A stretch of 64,000 nucleotides of DNA from Ensifer oleiphilus (GCF_013371465.1 NZ_JABWDU010000002.1:310001-374000); one strand, 5' to 3'. Shown: positions 52,934-61,816, counted from the stretch's first letter. Notes: generated by a model from the letters alone, not told the origin. Program-made: numbers and translations.

Positions 52934-53569
52934 TCAGGAAGCGTCGCTGCGGGCAGCCGTGAGATAGTTGTAGATCGATGCCCGCGAGGTGCCGATCAGG
53001 CTGGCAAGGTGGTCGACGGCGTTGCGGGTCTTGAACAGGCCGCGCTCTTCGAGAGCCGCCACAAGAGCGACGCGATCCGTCCGCTTCAGCGCGGAGAGCG
53101 CGACCCCCCGCTCCTTCAGCCAGTCATGCAGCGAGGCATTGATCTCCTCGCGCCAGTCGCGCGAAAACAGCGCCTGCGGCCGCGGCTGCGCGGCACCGGC
53201 AAAGGCGGAAAGCAGCTTCACGGCGTTGTCGATCATCGAAACGTCGAGATTGATGCAAAGCAGACCCGCCGCGTCACCCTTGGCATCTCGCAGCACCGCC
53301 GAGACCGACTTGATGCGCCGGCCGTCGGCACCGGTCTTTTCGTAAGGCCCAAGCACGCTCTCCGTACCGGAAACTGTGCCGAACTCTTCCTCGATCAGCG
53401 AGTCCTCGCCAACGGCACGCCCCGAGGAAGCGTTCCAGATGGCAGCGACGGTTCCGCTCTTGAGGTCATGCAACACGACCTCGGCATGCGGATAAAGCAA
53501 GGCGCTGATGGCCGCGCCAGAAGGCGCGTACATGGCAATGTCGAAGGCGATGGCGGGTTCTATGTTCAT
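52934..53569 (-). CDS. YheO/DauR-type PAS-HTH transcriptional regulator
   Basis: 211 residues. N-terminal YheO PAS-like domain (LYPHAEVVLHDLKSGTVAAIWNASSGRAVGEDSLIEEE, about 25-110) and C-terminal HTH_22-type helix-turn-helix (FKTRNAVDHLASLIGTSRASIYNYL, near 185-207). DauR-like members control D-amino-acid catabolism, which fits an aminotransferase next door but is not proof. ATG 53569 chosen; the longer frame has no better site. Two direct repeats lie just upstream (53586-53612). Confidence 0.85.
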   Translation of the reverse strand: MNIEPAIAFDIAMYAPSGAAISALLYPHAEVVLHDLKSGTVAAIWNASSGRAVGEDSLIEEEFGTVSGTESVLGPYEKTGADGRRIKSVSAVLRDAKGDAAGLLCINLDVSMIDNAVKLLSAFAGAAQPRPQALFSRDWREEINASLHDWLKERGVALSALKRTDRVALVAALEERGLFKTRNAVDHLASLIGTSRASIYNYLTAARSDAS

Positions 53570-53585
53570 GCGACAGGCATGATCG

Positions 53586-53612
53586 ATTCTAGACTTTTTG
53601 TCAATTCTAGAC
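53586..53612. promoter_or_regulatory. Tandem ATTCTAGAC repeats upstream of the YheO-type regulator
   Basis: ATTCTAGAC occurs at 53586-53594 and again at 53604-53612, an 18-bp period, within 45 bp of the regulator start and about 92-118 bp before the divergent 53704 gene. Tandem direct repeats at this spacing suggest cooperative binding of a dimeric regulator, probably autoregulation. Confidence 0.55.
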
Positions 53613-53703
53613 ATTACGTTCAATTCAAATATTCACCAATGCTTGCGCACGCGGCCCGCCTGTCCTATCCCGAGGGAGACGAGATTCGCCTGGAGAGACT
53701 GAC

Positions 53704-54051
53704 ATGAATGCCGGACCCGCTTCCTTTCCCGACAGGGACACCGTTGCCGACAAGCTTTCGGCATTTGGCGAGGCGGACCAGGCCTTTGTGCGTTTGTTGA
53801 TGGAGAATCCCGAGCAGGACGATCGGCTGCTGGATGGCCTTTACCGCTATCTCGATATCGCCTCCGAAGCCCGTTTTCTCAATACGCTGAAGCTCGACAA
53901 ACTCGGACAGTGGCTCGGCAACGAGGCGCCCGCACGGCTGCAGATGCGCCTGATGGAGGCCGCCCGCGCGAGCCAGCACCCGGCCTATCAGGCTTTCAAG
54001 ACGGGGCTGACAAAATCCGGTGGCCTGGAGCGCGCGTTTCCGAAGGTTTGA
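53704..54051 (+). CDS. Conserved-looking hypothetical protein, helical
   Basis: 115 residues, predicted almost fully alpha-helical (DKLSAFGEADQAFVRLLMENPEQDDRLLDGLYRYLDIASEARFLNTLKLDKLGQWLG...), charged, no signal peptide or membrane segment, no recognised domain. It is divergent from the YheO-type regulator across the tandem repeats, so it may belong to that regulon. Real coding is supported by consistent rhizobial codon use and a good start at ATG 53704. Confidence 0.7.
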   Translation: MNAGPASFPDRDTVADKLSAFGEADQAFVRLLMENPEQDDRLLDGLYRYLDIASEARFLNTLKLDKLGQWLGNEAPARLQMRLMEAARASQHPAYQAFKTGLTKSGGLERAFPKV

Positions 54052-54069
54052 AGATTTGCACTCTGTGAG

Positions 54070-54235
54070 GCGGAATACCCCCTCACCCTAGCCCTCTCCC
54101 CGCTTGCGGGGAGAGGGAACGTGCCACGCGAAGGGTCTCGGCCTGCGCTACCCCAATGTAGGAGCGAAATCACCGCCCCGGATCCCTTCTCCCCGCAAGC
54201 GGGGAGAAGGTGGCGGCAGCCGTATGAGGGGCTGC
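54070..54235. repeat. RIME-like rhizobial intergenic palindromes
   Basis: CTCTCCCCGC-TT-GCGGGGAGAG at about 54096-54117 and CTTCTCCCCGC-AA-GCGGGGAGAAG at about 54185-54208, both flanked by CCCTCACC/GCGGCAG-like pieces, same family as the 8160-8345 element. Lies after the hypothetical gene and before the vWA gene's stop. Confidence 0.75.
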
Positions 54236-54282
54236 AGCTCCGAACGTCTAGATCGACGCAGCAGCACCGACGTTACGCCGCC

Positions 54283-56430
54283 TCAATTGGCTGAGCTGCC
54301 ACCGCCGGAAAGCCCTTTGGTCAGCCGAACCAGATTGACGAACTCGCTGCGGTAGCCGAACGAATCCGCCCCCTTGGCCGCTGCCGCCAGATCGATGACG
54401 GCGTCATAGGAATAATCCGAGACCGCCGTCACGCCCGAGAGCTTCTGCCCGAAGGCCGCCACCGCCACGGAGAAGCGCACGTCGTTCGGCGCATCGGCGA
54501 GCGACGGCACGGCATTGGCCTCGCTCACCGGCGCGGTGATCAGTTCGCTCCTGTCGCCATCCGGCTTCTTGTAGCGGATCTTGAGGAAGGCGAGTTCGCC
54601 AGCATTCGCCGTCACATCCCCGGCCGGCTTTTCCCCCGCCTTGTAGCGCAGGTCGTCGTTCAGCACCGCCGGACTTCCCTTCGGCGTCACCTCGTAGATC
54701 GCCGTGACGCTGGGGCCCGAGCCTATGTCGCCCGCATCGACCTTGTCATTGTTGAAGTCTTCCCGTCTCAGCGCCCGGGTCTCGTAGCCGATCAACCGGT
54801 ATTCGGCGATTGCTGCGGGATTGAACTCCACCTGCAGCTTGACGTCCTTGGCGATCGGGAAGAGCGACGAGCCCGCCTCCTCCACCAACGTCTTCTGGGC
54901 CTCGGCCAGCGTATCGATATAGGCGGCCGTGCCATTGCCGTTCTGGGCGATCGTCTGCATCAGCGCGTCGTTGTAGTTGCCGCGGCCGAAGCCAAGCACC
55001 GACAGGAAGATGCCGCTCTTGCGATTTGCCTCGATCATCTGCTTGAGCTCGTCATCGCTGGCCGGACCGACATTGAAGTCGCCATCGGTCGCAAGCATGA
55101 CGCGGTTGACGCCGCCCTTGACGAAGGCCTTTTCCGCCAGCCGGTAGGCCGCGTCGATCCCTTCCGCCCCGGCGGTCGAGCCGCCCGGCTGCAGCGTGTC
55201 GATGGCTGAAAGAATCTTCGCCTTGTCCTTGACCGCTGTCGGCTCCAGCACCGTGCCCGCGTTGCCCGCATAGGTGACGATCGACACCGTATCCTCGGGC
55301 TTCAGCTTCTCGACAAGCAGCCTAAAGGCGCCCTTCAGCAGCGGCAGCTTGTCCGGTTCGTCCATCGAACCGGAAACGTCGATCAGGAACACCAGGTTCG
55401 CCCTCGGCGCCTCTGCCGGCACCACGTCATAGCCCTTGATCGCCACATGCATCAGCCGCGTTCCGCCATTCCACGGCGTCGGCATCACCGTCACCGTCGC
55501 CTTGAAGGGTTCCGCGGCACTCGCCGGGCGCGGCCAGTCGTAGGGGAAGTAGTTGACCATCTCCTCCACGCGCACGGCATCGCGATCCGGCATCTGGCCC
55601 TCCATCAGCGAGCGACGCACGAAGGCGTAAGAAGCCGTGTCGACATCGACCGAGAAGGTCGAAACCGGATCGGTAGCGACGCTCTTCACCGGGTTGCTGT
55701 CGGCCTTTTGGAAGCGTTCACGGTTTTCCTGCGCAGCGGGCTGGATCTCCTGCGCAATGACGGGTGCCGGCAGGTAGGTCATCCGCCCTTGCGCGCCGCC
55801 TTCTGCCGAAAGCGGTGCGGCACTGTCGCTCATCAACTGGTTGGCCAGGACATCCGCTTCGGCCTCGGCGGCGGGTGCCGGGCTCGCGGCTTGCGGTGCG
55901 GATTGAACCTCAACCGTTTTCTGTTCACGGGCTCGGGCAAGTGACCTGGCGGCGTCCGACGCGTTGGCTGTTGCCTGTGCCTTGGCCTCGGTGTCTGCCG
56001 GCTCTGGAGATCCGGGGACCTCCAGCTTTTTCGCCGTGGCGAGAGTTTCGTCCGCAGACGTTGTCGTCGAGGACGGCTTCTGCAGAGGCGATGCCTTCGG
56101 CTTTGGCGCCTCCTTCACAGCAATCTCCGTGCCGATATCGCCCGGCAATGTCGTGTTTCGTGTCAGTTCCAGCGTCAGGAAGGCGGCGGCGGGCACGACC
56201 AGCAGCGTGGCGAGTGCCGATCCGGCAAGCAGTTTCCTGTTCATGATGGGGCTCCATATCCGGTTGAAGATGGAGCTTTGACGAACCGGCGGCACCGATC
56301 CTTGGGTGCCGGTCAAACTTTCTTGCGTTTCGTCGAAGGCCTGCATGGCAGCAGCCAGCGCACGGGCGCGCGCCTCGTTCGAGGACTTGGGTGCAGTCCG
56401 TCCGGAGAGCTTGTCGAATTCGTCGGTCAT
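54283..56430 (-). CDS. YfbK-type von Willebrand factor A protein with N-terminal membrane anchor
   Basis: 715 residues. N-terminal cytoplasmic segment (about 1-64) that includes FDKLSGRTAPKSSNEARARALAAAMQAFDE, then one membrane helix (about 68-88), a Pro/Ala/Lys-rich linker (95-250), a VWF_YfbK N-terminal domain (VSTFSVDVDTASYAFVRRSLMEGQMPDRDAVRVEEMVNYFPYDWP), a vWA domain with MIDAS start FLIDVSGSMDEPDK (DxSxS near 372), and a C-terminal YfbK domain. Only 2 bp separate it from the upstream ECF sigma gene. The cytoplasmic tail could hold the sigma factor; inference only. Confidence 0.9.
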   Translation of the reverse strand: MTDEFDKLSGRTAPKSSNEARARALAAAMQAFDETQESLTGTQGSVPPVRQSSIFNRIWSPIMNRKLLAGSALATLLVVPAAAFLTLELTRNTTLPGDIGTEIAVKEAPKPKASPLQKPSSTTTSADETLATAKKLEVPGSPEPADTEAKAQATANASDAARSLARAREQKTVEVQSAPQAASPAPAAEAEADVLANQLMSDSAAPLSAEGGAQGRMTYLPAPVIAQEIQPAAQENRERFQKADSNPVKSVATDPVSTFSVDVDTASYAFVRRSLMEGQMPDRDAVRVEEMVNYFPYDWPRPASAAEPFKATVTVMPTPWNGGTRLMHVAIKGYDVVPAEAPRANLVFLIDVSGSMDEPDKLPLLKGAFRLLVEKLKPEDTVSIVTYAGNAGTVLEPTAVKDKAKILSAIDTLQPGGSTAGAEGIDAAYRLAEKAFVKGGVNRVMLATDGDFNVGPASDDELKQMIEANRKSGIFLSVLGFGRGNYNDALMQTIAQNGNGTAAYIDTLAEAQKTLVEEAGSSLFPIAKDVKLQVEFNPAAIAEYRLIGYETRALRREDFNNDKVDAGDIGSGPSVTAIYEVTPKGSPAVLNDDLRYKAGEKPAGDVTANAGELAFLKIRYKKPDGDRSELITAPVSEANAVPSLADAPNDVRFSVAVAAFGQKLSGVTAVSDYSYDAVIDLAAAAKGADSFGYRSEFVNLVRLTKGLSGGGSSAN

Positions 56431-56432
56431 GA

Positions 56433-56978
56433 TCACACGGCCTCCTTGCCAAGCACTGTCTTCAGCCGCTTGCGCGCCTCGTGCACATGCCAGGACACGG
56501 TCGCTTCCGAGCATCCGAGCACGTCGGCGGCGGCGGCATGGCTCATCCCCTCGGCATAGACGAGCAGCACCGCGTCGCATTGTTTTTCCGGCAGTGCACG
56601 CACCGCCGTCCAGAGCGCCTCCTGGCGCTCGTCCTCACTCGCCTCGCCGCCGCCGAGAACCGCCTGCTCGCTGGCATAGGCGAGCATCCTGTTGCTGTCG
56701 CGCATCTGGCGTCGCTTGTGGTCGCGTGCGGCGTTGAGGGTCAGCGTGTAGAGCCAGGTGCGAAACCGGCTGGTGCCGCGAAAGCCGCGGATAGCAGAGC
56801 CCAGCCGCACGCAGACGTCCTGGGCAATGTCTTCCGCATCCGCCGCATTGCCCGACCAGCGCCAGGCGACAGCATGGACAAAATCATAATGCCGCTCGAC
56901 CAATTGGCCGAACGCCCGTCTGTCTCCAGACACCGCTTTCTCGACGAGTTCAGCATCCAATGGTGTGCCCGCTCCCAC
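56433..56978 (-). CDS. ECF-family RNA polymerase sigma factor
   Basis: 181 residues. Region 2 (VERHYDFVHAVAWRWSGNAADAEDIAQDVCVRL, with the -10 recognition helix RTWLYTLTLNAARDHKRR) and region 4 (LPEKQCDAVLLVYAEGMSHAAAADVLGCSEATVSWHVHEARKRLK) are clear. Start is GTG at 56978 or TTG at 56961; neither has a fully convincing ribosome site. It forms a two-gene operon with the von Willebrand protein, which takes the place of a classical anti-sigma gene. Confidence 0.93.
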   Translation of the reverse strand: MGAGTPLDAELVEKAVSGDRRAFGQLVERHYDFVHAVAWRWSGNAADAEDIAQDVCVRLGSAIRGFRGTSRFRTWLYTLTLNAARDHKRRQMRDSNRMLAYASEQAVLGGGEASEDERQEALWTAVRALPEKQCDAVLLVYAEGMSHAAAADVLGCSEATVSWHVHEARKRLKTVLGKEAV

Positions 56979-57053
56979 CTGTTTCAGACCTTAGACGTTG
57001 CAGGACGACAATTCCTTGGGTCGGCGACGAAAAATGTTGGCATGTGAAAAAAG

Positions 57054-57803
57054 CTAACGCGGGAATTTCCCGACGACGGCGATCATCGGGCCCATCGGGA
57101 ACAACCGGTCATGTCGGTTGATGTCGGGTGCGTAAAGGCTGGAGATCGTGCCGTCGAGAAAGAGCGCGTTTTGGCAATCGAGCTCGTCGCGGAAAAGCGT
57201 CGCGAAGTCGTGAAACCGCACCGGACGTTTCGAGACGGCGAACACCACCTCGCCCGTTGCCGTCACCCCGACGCCGTTGCGGGTCTTCAGGCTGGTGCTG
57301 TCGGGCAGGAAACGCGGATGTAGCGCGCCGTCGATCACCAACATCGGGCCCGACTGGGTGGCAAACCGCGGCTGGATCTTGGCATCGCGATAGGCCTCTG
57401 CCGCCATCACGCCGGCCTTGCCGTCATCGACGTAGAAGACGCCGTTCGGCAGCAAATGGAAATTGCCCCAGCCGGTATTGGTGTTGAGCGGCGCCTGCTC
57501 GCGCCCCTCCTCGATGTGCAGGCCCACCGGCGACAGGTCGTCGTGGTACATGCCGCCGTTCATGGCAAACAGCATGTATTCGTCGCGGTGGCGCAGCTCC
57601 AGCGACAAGGCTCGGAACGAGCGGAAGGGAACGCCCGCCTGATCCTTGTTGTAGAGGCGGATGTCATTCGCAGCCGGGTCGACGGTGCAGGCGATATAGT
57701 CCTGCCCGAGATGGCTGACGTCGCGGCAGGCACCGAGCGCCGGGCCGGCAAGGCCAGCGGAGAGAACGGCACCGACGAGAAATGGTTTTGGGAAAAGCGG
57801 CAT
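57054..57803 (-). CDS. Exported phosphodiester-glycosidase-like (NAGPA/DUF2233) protein
   Basis: 249 residues from ATG 57803 (GTG at 57812 possible). Signal peptide to about residue 25 (GPALGA). Family segments: FAMNGGMYHDDLSPVGLHIEEGRE near 80-100, GNFHLLPNGVFYVDDGKAGV, ATQSGPMLVIDGALHPRFLPDS, and RNGVGVTATGEVVFAVS with LFLDGTISSLY at the end, as in the NAGPA domain. Periplasmic; likely glycan related. Confidence 0.87.
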   Translation of the reverse strand: MPLFPKPFLVGAVLSAGLAGPALGACRDVSHLGQDYIACTVDPAANDIRLYNKDQAGVPFRSFRALSLELRHRDEYMLFAMNGGMYHDDLSPVGLHIEEGREQAPLNTNTGWGNFHLLPNGVFYVDDGKAGVMAAEAYRDAKIQPRFATQSGPMLVIDGALHPRFLPDSTSLKTRNGVGVTATGEVVFAVSKRPVRFHDFATLFRDELDCQNALFLDGTISSLYAPDINRHDRLFPMGPMIAVVGKFPR

Positions 57804-58405
57804 GAAAAACACCCAATGGAATCAGTCGTCCAGCATCATCGAGATTGCGGCGGTTCTGGCGCAGGCGCGAGAAAAATGCTCGTAGAGGTCAGCGACCTAC
57901 GCTGCCTCGCCAAAGCTGCATCAGGAACTTTTCCTCCCCGCTAAGTGGTATATCCTCAACGCATGATGACTTCTCCGTGTCCCGTCTACCTTTTCCGAAG
58001 CGCAGGTTTCGCCCAGTCCGGCAACACGGTAATCAGCGTTGCGCCGCTGGAATGCGTCGTCGCCGTTTACGGTAGCGGAGGCGTCATTGGCGAAGCTGGC
58101 CTGGCTTCTGCCTTTGGTGGGGCGGCGGTCTTCAAGAACGATGCATCTGGGGACTGCTTTGTCGGGGTATGGGGAAGCCGCAACGCCGCGCGCTTTCGCA
58201 GCGCACTTCGGGGACACATGCAAATTGCTGTCCACAAGGAGGCTCCGGACGCTCGGCTTTCGTTCTGGGGAACGGAGAAAGAGCGCCCTAAAAGGCCTGC
58301 GCGCAAATGAACGGCAACTAGCCCGCGGACGTTCCGACGCTGAATCCCTATGCAACGCACAGCGGATGAAGTGTTGAGGATGTTGACGGCAATGTGGTGC
58401 TGCAC
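57804..58405. other. Gene-poor stretch between the glycosidase-like gene and a membrane protein
   Basis: 602 bp. A plus-strand frame at 57963-58310 (115 codons, ATG ATG start) is open, but its codon pattern is weaker than for neighbours and no family is recognised; a minus-strand frame overlaps it. I cannot decide whether either is expressed. Confidence 0.35.
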
Positions 58406-58957
58406 TCAACTGCCGGCAAGAATTCCTGCAAGGCCGGCGAGCACAAAACAGCCGGCCGCCGCCGCAAGGCCGAAAAGTACCGCCAGACAGGCAAGGCCGC
58501 CAATGCCGCGGCGCAGGTAGGAGTTGGGATCGCCGGACAGGATCTCGCTCGAAAGCCTGGTCAGCAAGCGCTTCTCCTGCAGCGTGAAGCGCAGGTTGCT
58601 GGCGTGCTTGCGAGCCACCCGCTGCACTTCGCCGTAATTGTTGGCGATGGCAAAGAAGGTGAGCAGCAGTCCGACGCAGCTGACGACAAGCGCCGCCTTG
58701 CGCAGAAAATCAATTGCCTCCGGCAACAGATTGGCACCCACTACGGAGCGGTCGAACAGCCCGTCGAAGCCGCCGATGCAGGCAGCGATCACGGCGGCGT
58801 GGGCGGCAGCGATCGCCAGGAGACGCTTGTAGGCCTCGTCGAGAAGCTGCGAATTGGCGGCGTGGATGCTGTCCAGACGCGAGACCTGCGCATCGACCTC
58901 CTCCCGCGACAATCGCGGGGGAAAGTTGCTTGCCGATACCAATGGGCTGCGCGTCAT
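58406..58957 (-). CDS. Hypothetical membrane protein
   Basis: 183 residues with a charged N-terminal part (LSREEVDAQVSRLDSIHAANSQLLDEAYKRLLAI) and hydrophobic stretches at about 48-65, 88-105 and 150-180 (GLACLAVLFGLAAAAGCFVLAGLAGILAG), suggesting three to four helices. No family known. Start ATG 58957. It lies alone between the glycosidase-like gene and the Fe-S gene. Confidence 0.7.
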   Translation of the reverse strand: MTRSPLVSASNFPPRLSREEVDAQVSRLDSIHAANSQLLDEAYKRLLAIAAAHAAVIAACIGGFDGLFDRSVVGANLLPEAIDFLRKAALVVSCVGLLLTFFAIANNYGEVQRVARKHASNLRFTLQEKRLLTRLSSEILSGDPNSYLRRGIGGLACLAVLFGLAAAAGCFVLAGLAGILAGS

Positions 58958-59092
58958 GAGATGGTCTCCAATGCCACACCGTCCAAATCGGTATAAATTC
59001 GGAAATTTTACGTTTCCGGAAAACCTCGAATTTTAGTCACTTCCCACATTTGCACGCGGTTCTTTCCACAGGCTGGTTGCAGTGGACAAAGC

Positions 59093-59797
59093 TTACAGCT
59101 CCAGTGCGGCCATGTGAAAGTGTAGCTGATCGGGCGAATAGCGATAGTCCCGCCCAATGGGACAAGCATCGCGGGAAAGACATCCGCGCTTGAGACAGCC
59201 GTTCCTGCCCGCCTCTGTTCGGAGGTGGCTGCGACAGCGACCGACATTGAATTGCAGGTCTTCGAGCGCGCCGGCGGGACAGGCGGAAACGCACGGCTTT
59301 TCCACGCAGCTGTCGCACGGATGCGCAGCCCACCGCTCGCCATCGGCGGGCAAGGCCATGTCGAACGCCAGCGCGCCGCGATAGCCGTGCCAGAGCCCGT
59401 AGCGCGGGTGGATGAGAATGCCTGATGTAGACGCCTTCAGCCCTTCCGCGCGCATCGCCCATTGCTGGAACGGCTGCCAGGGCCGATCCGACGGGAAATA
59501 GGCCGTGGCTCCGTGAGTACGGGCGATCTCGCCGATCACCGCCTTCGACCAGGTGTCGAGCGGATCGGCACCGCCCCGATCAAGCGCTTCCTTGCGCCAG
59601 CGTACGAACGGCTGCCATAGCGAGCCGCCGATATTGCCGATCAGTGCGACGCTTGCGGCCGGGCGACCATCCGCCAGCAAGGGTCCCGCATCGCCGGAAG
59701 CAAAGTTCAGCGTGCCGCGCAAAAAAAGTCCGTGCGGCTCAAGAGCCGCACGGATCGTTTCAAGTCGAGTGTCCGCTTTTGCGGATGGCGCCGTCAT
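59093..59797 (-). CDS. Ferredoxin-like [4Fe-4S] protein of the MttB locus
   Basis: 234 residues. N-terminal 150 residues resemble the alpha/beta part seen in QueG-like and other Fe-S oxidoreductases (VALIGNIGGSLWQPFVRWRKE, HPRYGLWHGYRGALAFDM). Then a cysteine-rich part: CDSCVEKPCVSACPAGAL near 162-179 (CxxCxxxxCxxxCP), CRSHL, and GCLKRGCLSRDACPIG near 205-220. Its ATG overlaps the stop of a small frame that follows mttB. Gene position suggests a reductase or activator for the corrinoid protein; this is inference. Confidence 0.8.
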   Translation of the reverse strand: MTAPSAKADTRLETIRAALEPHGLFLRGTLNFASGDAGPLLADGRPAASVALIGNIGGSLWQPFVRWRKEALDRGGADPLDTWSKAVIGEIARTHGATAYFPSDRPWQPFQQWAMRAEGLKASTSGILIHPRYGLWHGYRGALAFDMALPADGERWAAHPCDSCVEKPCVSACPAGALEDLQFNVGRCRSHLRTEAGRNGCLKRGCLSRDACPIGRDYRYSPDQLHFHMAALEL

Positions 59798-59862
59798 TTC
59801 GGTTTCGGCCCCTGTAGATCGTAATGCGGGCGCCAGACTTCCTTCTGGATCATGTCAGCCAC
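59794..59862 (-). CDS. Possible 22-codon ORF between mttB-like gene and the Fe-S gene
   Basis: From GTG 59862 (or ATG 59853) to a TGA that overlaps the Fe-S start (ATGA). The peptide VADMIQKEVWRPHYDLQGPK looks protein-like, and the same frame is open back to the mttB stop codon at 59905-59907. Could be a coupling ORF or a C-terminal extension behind the stop. No family known. Confidence 0.35.
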   Translation of the reverse strand: MADMIQKEVWRPHYDLQGPKPK

Positions 59863-59904
59863 CTGCGCCGCGCCGCCTTGCTCCCTGGCTCGTTCGGGAC
59901 CCTT

Positions 59905-61479
59905 TCAGGTGAAAGCGTCCGGCATCGAATCCTTGCGCTGGTCGATAAAGGCCTTCAGCGCGTCGTCGATCGCGGGATCGAGATATGGCGCCTCATAGTG
60001 CTCCAGCCAGCTACGGCAAAGCGCGTTGGCGCGCTGCTCGATGCGCTTCTCACCTTCCACTTCCCACTGTTCGTAGGAGTTGTTGTCGGCAAGCGGCGAC
60101 CGGTAGAAGGCCGTCTGGAAGTTGGCTTGGGTATGGGCGCAGCCGAGATAGTGGCTGCCGGGGCCGACTTCGCGGATGGCGTCGAGCGCCTGGGCATTCT
60201 CCGAGAGATCCACGCCTTCGGCCATCTTCTGCATCATGCCGAGCTGGTCCTGGTCGATCATGAACTTCTCATAGGACGAGACCAGACCGCCTTCCAGCCA
60301 ACCGGCCGCGTGCAGCACGAAGTTGGTGCCGGCAAGCAGCGTCATGTTGAGCGTATTGGCCGATTCGTGGGCTGCCTGGGCGTCGGGAACCTTGGAGCCG
60401 CAGAGCGACCCACCGGTGCGGAACGGCAGCTTCAGGCGGCGGGCGAGCTGTGCCGCGCCGTAGGAGACCAGCGACGGCTCCGGCGTGCCGAAGGTCGGTG
60501 CGCCCGACTGCATGGAAATCGATGCCGCGAACGTGCCGAACAGGACAGGCGCGCCCTTGCGGATCAGCTGGGTGAACGAGGCACCGGCCAGCACTTCGGC
60601 CAGGATCTGCGTCAAGGTACCGGCAACCGTGACCGGGCTCATGGCGCCCGACAGGATGAAGGGCGAAAGCACGCAGGCCTGGTTGTGCCGCGCATAGACC
60701 TTGAGCGCGCCCACCATGGTCTCGTCGAAGACCATCGGCGAGTTGGCATTGATCAGGTTCAAGGTGACGCAATTGTTTTCGACGAACTCGTCACCAAAGA
60801 CGATCTTCGCCATGGCAATCGTGTCTTCGGCGCGCTCGGGCGCCGTCACCGACCCCATGAACGGCTTGTCGGAATATTTGATGTGGCTGTAGACCATGTC
60901 GAGGTGACGCTTGTTCACCGGAATGTCGACCGGTTCGCAGACCGTGCCGCCGGACGAATGTATCGACGGCGCCATGTAGGCGAGCTTCACGAAATTGCGG
61001 AAGTCCTCAATGGTTGCGTAACGCCTGACGCCTTCGAGGTCGCGCACGAAGGGCGGGCCATAGACCGGCGCGAAGATCGTCGCCTTGCCGCCGACCTGGG
61101 CGCTGCGAGCAGGGTTGCGGGCGTGCCAGGTAAATTCCGACGGCGCCGTTTTCAGAAGCTCGCGGCAAAGACCCTTCGGAAAGTGAACGCGCTGGCCGCG
61201 CACGTCGGCACCCGCCTGCTTCCAGAGCTCAAGCGCCTCGGCGTCGTCACGAAACTCGATGCCGATTTCTTCCAGGATCGTGTCGGCATTGCGCTCGATG
61301 AGCTCCAGGCCCTCTTCGTCCAAGACCTCGTATTCCCTGATCTTGCGCTGGATATAGGGCAGCGACGGCCCTGCGCCGCCGCCGGTGCGCGACGCACGCC
61401 GTGCCGCCGCTCCCCGCCCCTCGCCTCGCGAGCGGCGACCGCCACCCTCAACCGCGTCCTGATCTGTCACGTCGCTCAT
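59905..61479 (-). CDS. Non-pyrrolysine MttB-family (trimethylamine/glycine-betaine-type) methyltransferase
   Basis: 524 residues, COG5598/MttB family. Arg/Gly-rich start, then the barrel with AGADVRGQRVHFPKGLCRELL, SIHSSGGTVCEPVDIPVNKRHLDMVYSHIKYSDKPFMGSVTAPE, LNLINANSPMVFDETMVGALKVYARHNQACVLSPFILSGAMSPV and the C-terminal GAAQLARRLKLPFRTGGSLCGSK. There is no internal TAG, so it is not a pyrrolysine enzyme; such members demethylate glycine betaine or related quaternary amines via a corrinoid protein. Divergent from the corrinoid protein gene 337 bp away. Confidence 0.93.
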   Translation of the reverse strand: MSDVTDQDAVEGGGRRSRGEGRGAAARRASRTGGGAGPSLPYIQRKIREYEVLDEEGLELIERNADTILEEIGIEFRDDAEALELWKQAGADVRGQRVHFPKGLCRELLKTAPSEFTWHARNPARSAQVGGKATIFAPVYGPPFVRDLEGVRRYATIEDFRNFVKLAYMAPSIHSSGGTVCEPVDIPVNKRHLDMVYSHIKYSDKPFMGSVTAPERAEDTIAMAKIVFGDEFVENNCVTLNLINANSPMVFDETMVGALKVYARHNQACVLSPFILSGAMSPVTVAGTLTQILAEVLAGASFTQLIRKGAPVLFGTFAASISMQSGAPTFGTPEPSLVSYGAAQLARRLKLPFRTGGSLCGSKVPDAQAAHESANTLNMTLLAGTNFVLHAAGWLEGGLVSSYEKFMIDQDQLGMMQKMAEGVDLSENAQALDAIREVGPGSHYLGCAHTQANFQTAFYRSPLADNNSYEQWEVEGEKRIEQRANALCRSWLEHYEAPYLDPAIDDALKAFIDQRKDSMPDAFT

Positions 61480-61816
61480 TTACTTAATTCCTCTCCCGCG
61501 CATTTCGATATCTTGCGCCTTCAAGCACCGATTGGCCCTAATGCTACCAAGCCGCAAGGACTGTACGGGTCTCAATGCGCCAACGAGTGGCGCAACTCGA
61601 ACACTGCGATCTGCGTCATCGTCGGCCAAAAACCGCATGGCGCGAATATATTGTTTTTGTTAAGAATATACAGACCTCGAAAGAAGCTGCTCTGCCGTCG
61701 CTTTTTGTCATATGCGACGTCGCTTTCGAAAACAGATTTTTACACGTCGACCGCTATTGATTGTTGAACGTGTCCGGATTTTAGCCCGGCCGTGCCAGGA
61801 ACCGAGGAACCCTACT
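61480..61816. promoter_or_regulatory. Divergent promoter region mttB-like / corrinoid protein
   Basis: 337 bp, AT-rich in the middle. GAATATA occurs at 61644-61650 and 61664-61670, exactly 20 bp apart (two helix turns), a possible operator serving both genes. No gene is present. Confidence 0.5.

Noticed and set aside
59905-61479. Pyrrolysine-dependent trimethylamine methyltransferase
   Set aside because: The reading frame has no in-frame TAG; it is the non-pyrrolysine branch of the family.
59824-61767. 647-codon plus-strand frame opposite the mttB-like gene
   Set aside because: Antisense shadow; the minus strand carries the intact MttB-family protein.
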